64,000 bases of DNA from Tetracentron sinense (Eukaryota; Streptophyta; Magnoliopsida; Trochodendrales; Trochodendraceae): NCBI GenBank assembly GCA_015143295.1, contig CM026560.1, positions 5,520,501-5,584,500 of the forward strand. Reading direction: 5' to 3'. Each line of letters opens with the position of its first letter. Position 1 is the first letter of the stretch. Below the pieces are notes generated by a model. The model did not search any database, was not told where the DNA came from, and worked only from the letters and a program-made list of their open reading frames with translations. Shown one piece after another: positions 49,001 to 57,017 of the stretch. A program made the position numbers and the translations under genes.

Positions 49001-52000
49001 AGTTGCTTCATTACTTCATGGAATTACTGGCATGTTCGACACTTATGCCCCGCGTGAGAGGGAGTGTTGTAATGGGCCATCTAAATAAGCCCATTACAAC
49101 TTTATTATCTAGTTACTTTATTATGTCTTAGTGTCTATTGTCTTTATTCTTATTGTCTATTGTTTTAATATATAAGAAGATCGAAAACTCTAATGGGATG
49201 GAGACATTAATCTCATACCCTATTCATCTTCCTTCTTCTTCTTCTCTTGTCTTCTATTTCTTTGTTCCACAAACCCTAGTTTGCTATCTCTACTATTTTC
49301 AATTTTCATTTCTATTCTCTTCTCCTTTTTTAAAGGCTTTTGGGTAGAAACTAAATTATATCCAAGCAACACTTGGTGGAACATTTACGTCAATAAATAC
49401 ATTTCACAAATATTTTGAAAGAGAGTTTAGTTACACATATATAAGGACTTCCAAACTACAAAACAGCTTGCAAAGTAGATGAGACCAATTAAGATACCTA
49501 CAATTTCAGATAATGCACTGGGATCAAGTGAAATGACCTATGCTTTAGAAATTATAATTGAACCAAAGACTTTTTCAGTAAACTGAACCAAACTAATCCA
49601 AGCTAACTCTAGCAACAATTTTGGCATAAAACAAACATAGTAATAAGATTCACAGGGAGAAACAAAATTTTCAAAAAAAGAACACACATTTAGGTGGAAG
49701 TTTCTCACCAGTAAGTACAGTGTTGAGCAATAGAACACCCTACAACAGAATAATGTTTTAGGTAAGGGACATTTCTATACAGTAAAATCAAATATCCAGT
49801 ATGTGACTATGTTTCTATTAAACATTTTTCTTGGGAAAGACGCTACTAGAACTATAGCTTATATCCTCAAAACTGCATGGAGTTCAAATATAAGGACTGC
49901 TTAGCAAATAGAGTAGCCAGTTTAATAATCCAACCAAGAGATGAGTAGCATATAACCTAGAACTAGTATTAAACAACAAGTCCCTTTGTTTTGGAAATGA
50001 TTTTCCACATCTGTGGATGCACTTAGTAATATGAGTTTAAACGCGGACTTCTAACAGAGTTGAGGCAAAAAACATTCGAATCTTGAGACAATCCAAAACA
50101 TTGCTAGTGTAAATCTCAACAAGCTTTTGATGCATCAGAACCGCTTGATAATAAAATATTCAAGTAGAAATTATGTCTCTTGGAAGTTGATTGTCTTAGG
50201 CCCGAGAAGATCTATGATCTCTTGGCTTAGCATCCATTTACCATGACCTTGATTGTATCTTCACTTTTTTACGCTTAGACACTTAATCTGGATTCAGGAA
50301 GGCCTACTCCTTCAGTTTGTATCATCCCCAGTTGAAGAATTCATCTTCAAGTTCGAATGGGACATTCTCTGTATGGACCCATGACAACTCTCCACACGTT
50401 CTCTTCGGGTTGATTTCGACAATGCTTCCAATCTTGATTAAGTTGCTGACATGATCGCTTTCAAACATTATTCAGAAAAGTTCACAATAAAGAAGCAACA
50501 CAAATTAATGGGAAAATAACCATGCCTTTTTTCATTCATCAATATTTTGGGGCTCTAGTGAATGACCAAATAAGATCTTGGTATTATTTCTTTAAATTCT
50601 TCCTCCATCAAATCATAAATTCATCAACTACGTTTAATTATATATCAGACACTTTCATTACGATCGTGAGTTCATCTTATGGGATTCACCTTCCATTGCT
50701 TGATTGAAGTGGGACTAGGCGCCTCCAAGTCCTCGCAGATCTTCTTGTTAGTTAAGAATCACAATGGGAAGTACAGCTGTACTGTACAGCACGACGGGGG
50801 GAGTTTCAAAGTCGACTGTGCATCAGCACGGCTGCAGAGTGGGATGAGATGGGAGTTGGTTCATGATATACAGTTACCTAAAGTTTTTATAGGTTTGTTA
50901 TCTCCTGGTTAGTTGGGTTTGTATATAGTTTTAAGTTTGGGTTTGTTTAAAGTAGTGAGTTGTTCTTTAATTAGGAGATGTTATTAAAATGGACTATATA
51001 GTTTCTATACAAAGGAAGGGACTTAGACCATCTATTGGTCATTGATTTGAGATTTCAGTGTTGCTCTGTCAGTGACAAGTTGAATAAAGCTTTGCTTTTT
51101 TATGTGAATATTGGAGGTAGTACACCCTACCTAGGATTTAAAAGCAATCTCTCCTTCAACTTGCAATCTGCAAGTGTCTTCACTCTTGCTATTCTCTAAG
51201 AAAGCAGCCCCTTCTCTTAATTTCTTGTTTTCCTCGTATCATAGTTGCAATTAAAAGCAGCATAATTATACATAATTCTAGTGAGATTCAAGTGTTTGCC
51301 TCCACTTGAAGGTGCTTCCCAGCATTTTTGCACACTGGTTTGAGCTTTCCAGTCCCTTTCCTGGAACCAGGCAAGGAATTTCCATGGACGGGAGTCATTT
51401 CCATCCAGTAAAATGACACCAAAAAAAAAGGGGATCACCTCTATACATTAAAAGAGAGGAAGAAAGCATTGGCTAGAGGAGAATTTCATTTCAAGCATCA
51501 TTATTTCAGCATCCAGAGCTTGAGATAAACCAGCCAGACCTGAATAGGCAAAGATTACATCTACACTGTTGTACTCATTAAACCACAAAATCAAACAGCA
51601 CTCCTTTCACCATTGGGAACTAACGTGTTCCTATCAATTTTAAATTAAGCCAGCCATCTAGGAGGACCCGCCTATTGGTCTAGTTTGATAATTTTCCCAT
51701 AAATCATTCCAGTCTTCCAACATGTTAGGGTCTATCTTTTAAACAAGGAAAGACTAATGCTCCTTTTGATAGTTCTAGGATGACCCATTCATTAAATTCT
51801 TTGAATCGTTTTCATACCAATTGAAAATTCCCATATTGCACTCATGCACACACCGCATAATATTAGATAATCAAGGTTTTAAAAATCAATGCATTTCCTA
51901 ATGTGTCCTACAAAATGCTTCCATTTCCATGGGTACCGACACGAAACCTACCTACAAAATAAAGATTACAGGATTTCCCCACAAATTTCCTAATGTTTTG

Positions 52001-55000
52001 GTACATTCTTTCATATGGAAAAAATTATTACTTCTTGAGCTATACAATTTCAATATATTTTAAAAATATGTGAAATTATGTATAATGCAATACATATTAC
52101 ATAACTAATAGGTAACCCAGTATTTATAATGGGTAATAAAGTGACTAGGTACTCCAATGGGTTAGTTACAGTTATTAGAATATTCACAATAAAATGTCAA
52201 AATACTTGCATAATTATTTAAATAAAAATATTATTGATAAATTTTTATAGAAAAACTTTTATTGAAAAATTAAAACAAATAAGGGAACTTTACAGTCAAA
52301 ACATGTATGCATTTAAAAAATTTGTAATAAAAACCATTTTTATATTGAAAATAATATTTCCAGCCACATTGTAACTCTATCTACATACAAGTCTATGAAT
52401 TATGTGATGTGCTTATATTATTTATTTTTGGGGATGTATTACTTTGTGACCATGACTACATTAGGCTTGTCAAAAAACCCCGGGTTGGAGGGTACCCAGC
52501 CCGACCCTGCCCGTCCAAACCCGCCCAATCCCTGCCCTTCTCCAGCCCTTGGGCCGGGCACGACCCGAAAGCACAAAGCCCTCCTTAAATAGGGTTGGGC
52601 CGGGTCACAACCCAGCCCGGCCCAGCCCGGCCCACCCCACCCCGCCCTTAGCTCCACTACACCAAAAATTCAGTATATGATAAATTTAATTAATTTAATA
52701 AGATTGCTTTATTATATATAAAATTATGTTTATAACCCCTATTAATGGAATTAATCTGGGGTTATAAACGTAATTTCAGAGTTCCCTCTTTATATACAAC
52801 ATTATACCCTAACCCTAATATTCACTCAATCACCATCTCTCTCTCAGACTCTCGACTCTCAATCTCGCTCTCGAGTCCTTTGGATCTCTCGACTCTCATC
52901 TCTCAAAGTCACAGTCTCAACTATCACGACGCACCAATGCTCACAGCTCATCTTATCTCTCACAGTCATGGTTCAAAATATCGGTATCGGTCGCCGTTTC
53001 GGTGAGTCCAAAATAGGATATGTATCGGTGTATTGGTACAGTATCGATTGGATACGGAGGAAAAATTCAGGATACGCTAAAAAAGTTTGGATACGCAAAG
53101 AAAAACTTAGATACCTTACATAAAATCTCTTTTAATGCAAATATAAACCCAAAAAAAACTAAATGAAGGTCTCCAACTACATTTATAATCATATATATGA
53201 GAGTTAACAAATTTATAAGTTAAAAAAGGAGTGCGCGCAGGTAAATATGTATGAAGATACAAACCATAGTTACTTAACCAAGTGATATAAGCTCGCATGC
53301 ATTCATAAATCAAAAATGTGAAAATAGATTGACCCTTGTATTCACAAATCAAATTACATACATGATAGAAGCTCAATACCACATTGAGCTTCGTACCGAC
53401 TCATACTCTATCATTGTAGGATTAGGAATTGAGCAGAGTGATACATTATAAGTAGTCCAGACATGATGACACCACTGTGTCCAAGTCATCATCGTGCGGT
53501 ACATGCTCATGTACATTTGTACATATGTCTGCTGCTGAGTCGTGATCTGTCCATAATTATCAGTCGAAGACTGGGACTGAGCATCATAACTAGTGGTTCT
53601 TGATAAGTAGGGTTGGGCTGGGGCTCCCAATAAGTAGGGCTAGGCTGGGGCATCATAACCAGGAGGATAACCTTATTTACATATTAATATCTAAAGTAAA
53701 TGAAAGTAAAATCAAGTTAAAATCATTTACTTAAATAATATATTATGTAAATAAGTTGTGTGTATCGGGTCAGGTCTGTATTGTGGATCCTAGTGTAAAT
53801 GGAAAGATAAAAAAAATTAACTAAAAATCCCCATATCGAGTGTATCGGGCCTGTATCGGCTTGATACAGTAGAGTTTTTTTTTCAGTGTATCAGTGTATC
53901 GGGTAGCTCCAAATAGGATACGTATCGGCCCGTATCGGTCGATACGTATCGATATTTTAAACCATGCTCACAGTAGCAAACTCAAGCTCACATCTGATCT
54001 CTCACGTAGACGGCAAATGTCACGACACACCACTCCACTAGACTACTCGGTAGTCTCGGACCTCTCAGTCCACTCTCTTCCTCACAGTGCACTTTTTTTT
54101 TGTTCAGGCTTCCAGACCAAACCCTAACCCAAGAAAATTAAGAAACCCTAACCATTAACCAATATCTAGTGCTCCCTGCTCAGACCACCAAATCCTAACC
54201 TTATGTCGCAACCCAAAATCCCCCTTAAAAGTTTTGGAGACTTTGGCTTGTGACTTATCATATCAAACCATCCTATATAAAACACACAAGGCATACTATA
54301 GCGCAAGCGGAAACTGAAAATTTCTAATTTAAAATAACCTTGTAAAGTATTCCAAGTTCATTCATAATTTAACAAGGCGAAAGTATAAAGTGGACATGCC
54401 CATTTAATCAAAAAGTATATGTACAATCACTCCCTCTCATCTCTCAACAGTAGTCGAGGTAAGGTCAACAGTAGTCGAGGTAAGGATTCCTACCCAACCC
54501 TTTGACAGCCCTAGCTACATACCATTTAGTGTGTTAAATTTTGACTTTTAAAGCTTCAAAAACACACAAGAGCTTATATCGCCCAATGTTTATCGAAGTT
54601 TTCTAATTCCAAATGAATTTTTTGTTATAAATGAGTTTTGAGTGTATTGATAATTATTTTAACGTTTCCCAACTTATCAATGCATGAGTCTATGGTTTCC
54701 ATAATGTTTCTATGGTTTCTCATATTTTCACAATATTTCTAGATTTCCATAAGTTCCCACGAAATGCTTCCACTTTCTAGGTGACCAAAGTTTATACCAA
54801 ACCCAAAATTTAAGACCTTGATTAGATTAGAGGATCTTTAATACTAAAATTCATACTAACTCTCCTTAGAAGCGTCCTAACCTATCAACATATTTGCTTT
54901 CCATCCTCACCATCCCTATGTTAGTGGCCAAAAGAACCGAGCACATCCAAAAGAATTTTCTTTGGGTCTCCCCTTAGAAATGGGCGGATTGAACATCCAC

Positions 55001-56964
55001 CATCTATTGCTGGCCAATAAATCCCTATTAGGCAAGTGGTTTTGGAGGTTCGGAACCGAAAGAGACAGCATGTGGAGGAGAGTAACATCTTTAAAATTCG
55101 GAAAGGTCTCTAGCTAGGAAGCTTCAAGGGTTAGAGGCCCCCATGGAGGTGGACTGTGGAAAGGTATTATGGCCGGGTGGGAGTCCTCCAACCCTATCTG
55201 TTTCTGAGTGGGTCGAGGGAATGAAGTAAGATTCTAGTGGGCCCACCACCCTCTGGGCTGATTTTAGGTTGTTATCGTCCCTAGAAGTGGATAGAATTGC
55301 CACCGTCGAATCCTGTTTCGACTTTCGAGTACTTAGCATGGCCCGATGCCCTAAATTGAGACGTAGCCTTAATGACATGGAGATCACGTGCCTCCTTAGT
55401 CTTTAGGATAGAATCCAGTCAGTCTACACCTACCCACACTCAGGGATGTTCGTTTGTGGTCTTGCGACTATAAGGTTCAATTCTCAGTAAGATCCTACTA
55501 TCATGCTCTTCTACCTAGCCCTCCCCTCTCCCCTCTCCCCTCTCCCCTCTCCCCTCTCCCCTCTCCTCTCCTCTTTTCTTTTCCCTTACAAATCAGTCTG
55601 GAAGGTGAACCTATCTCCGAAGGTATCTTTCTTCTCTAGACGGCAGCCTTGGACAAGATTCTAACATATGACCACCTAACGAGTAAAGGGTTGAGGATGG
55701 CTAATGGTTGTTTCATGTTCCTAGACTCGGAGGAGTCAGTTGATCATCTCATCTTCTTTGTACTGTTCTTTTGCTTCTAAAGTTTGAAGTTATTCCTTTC
55801 TCGTTTGGGGGTCAGTTGGGCCTTTTCTCACTCCTTTCAAGACTTTTAATCTTGCCAATTTTAGCTGAAATTGAAGGGGAAGAGGGTTTGAAAGGAGGAG
55901 AGTCGCTTCTTGCAGTGGTAGCTTGGTCATTCTCAAAGGAAAGGAACTCCAGGGTCTTTGAAGGATCTGCCTCCCCACCTTCATAGTTTGCCTCCGAGCG
56001 AGACAGCTTATGTTACAATGGTGCTCTATCCAAAAGAATTTTGATGTAGCATGCTTTTACTTCCTGTTATAATTTTATACCTTTTGTTTTTTTCCCTTTA
56101 AGGCCCTAGGCTCACTCCCTTGTTATCCCTTGTCCTTCTTGTGTATTTCTCTATACTTATATACATGCTCTCATATTTACCAATCAAAAAAAAAAAATTG
56201 TGACTAAAGATATGTAAATGTAAATAAAGACCAGTTCTATAAATTGGACAAACTCCCACGTCAATACAAACCTCTTAATGAGAGAAAAGTCGACAATGAG
56301 ATGGCAAACAATGCAAAATTTATTGCTCATCGAAAGCCTTTTTGGGTCCTTTCTATCAATGCCTAAAGTGTTGTACATGCTAATTTCACAATATGAAGAT
56401 TAGGAGGCTTCAATGCAATTTTGATGCTTTTTTACCCGTACAAATGAATGGAGCTAGAAAAGATTAATGTAGTTCAAAGAGGCAAATTACTCCCCAACAA
56501 GTATTTGTGGGATTAAAAGACTGCCTACCGTCTTTAATTCTTTCCACATTTACTGTGAAAATGTTGATATCACTGTTTTGCCCTTGCTAGTGCGCACAGA
56601 TTGTTTAGTAGGATTTTTTACCAGGCCAAATCCTATTTTCCTAAACTCTTGTATTCCATCGGCTGGAGTTTGCATAACTTATTGGCCTCCCTTCCTGAAT
56701 TTGTGGGAGTCTCCTCTTCCGATTTATTGTTTAGATGGAATCATACTGTTTTAGACGACTCCAAACACTCTTTTTGAATTTTTTTTGTGGGAATTTACTC
56801 ATTCCCACAACCATTTTACATCCTTAATACAAAATTCTCAGTATTCATAAAAGAAAAAAAAAATAGCCTACTGTCATAAGGAAAGAAGAAAGATTTTTTG
56901 AAATTGTCCCACTAACCTTTCGTTTGATCATGCGGAAGAAAAGGGGGGAAAAAGATCCTAGATG

Positions 56965-57017
<53 letters not shown>

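Noticed and set aside
53373..53630. 85-codon minus-strand frame rich in Gln, Ser and Tyr
   Set aside because: Inside the hAT-like element at 52976-53966. It could be a captured coding scrap but no family is recognised.
36040..55990. One LINE split by a 16-kb insertion (36040-38330 plus 54880-55990)
   Set aside because: Both are plus strand and cover different parts of ORF2, but independent elements and UNG exon 4 lie between. There is no evidence that they were once joined.
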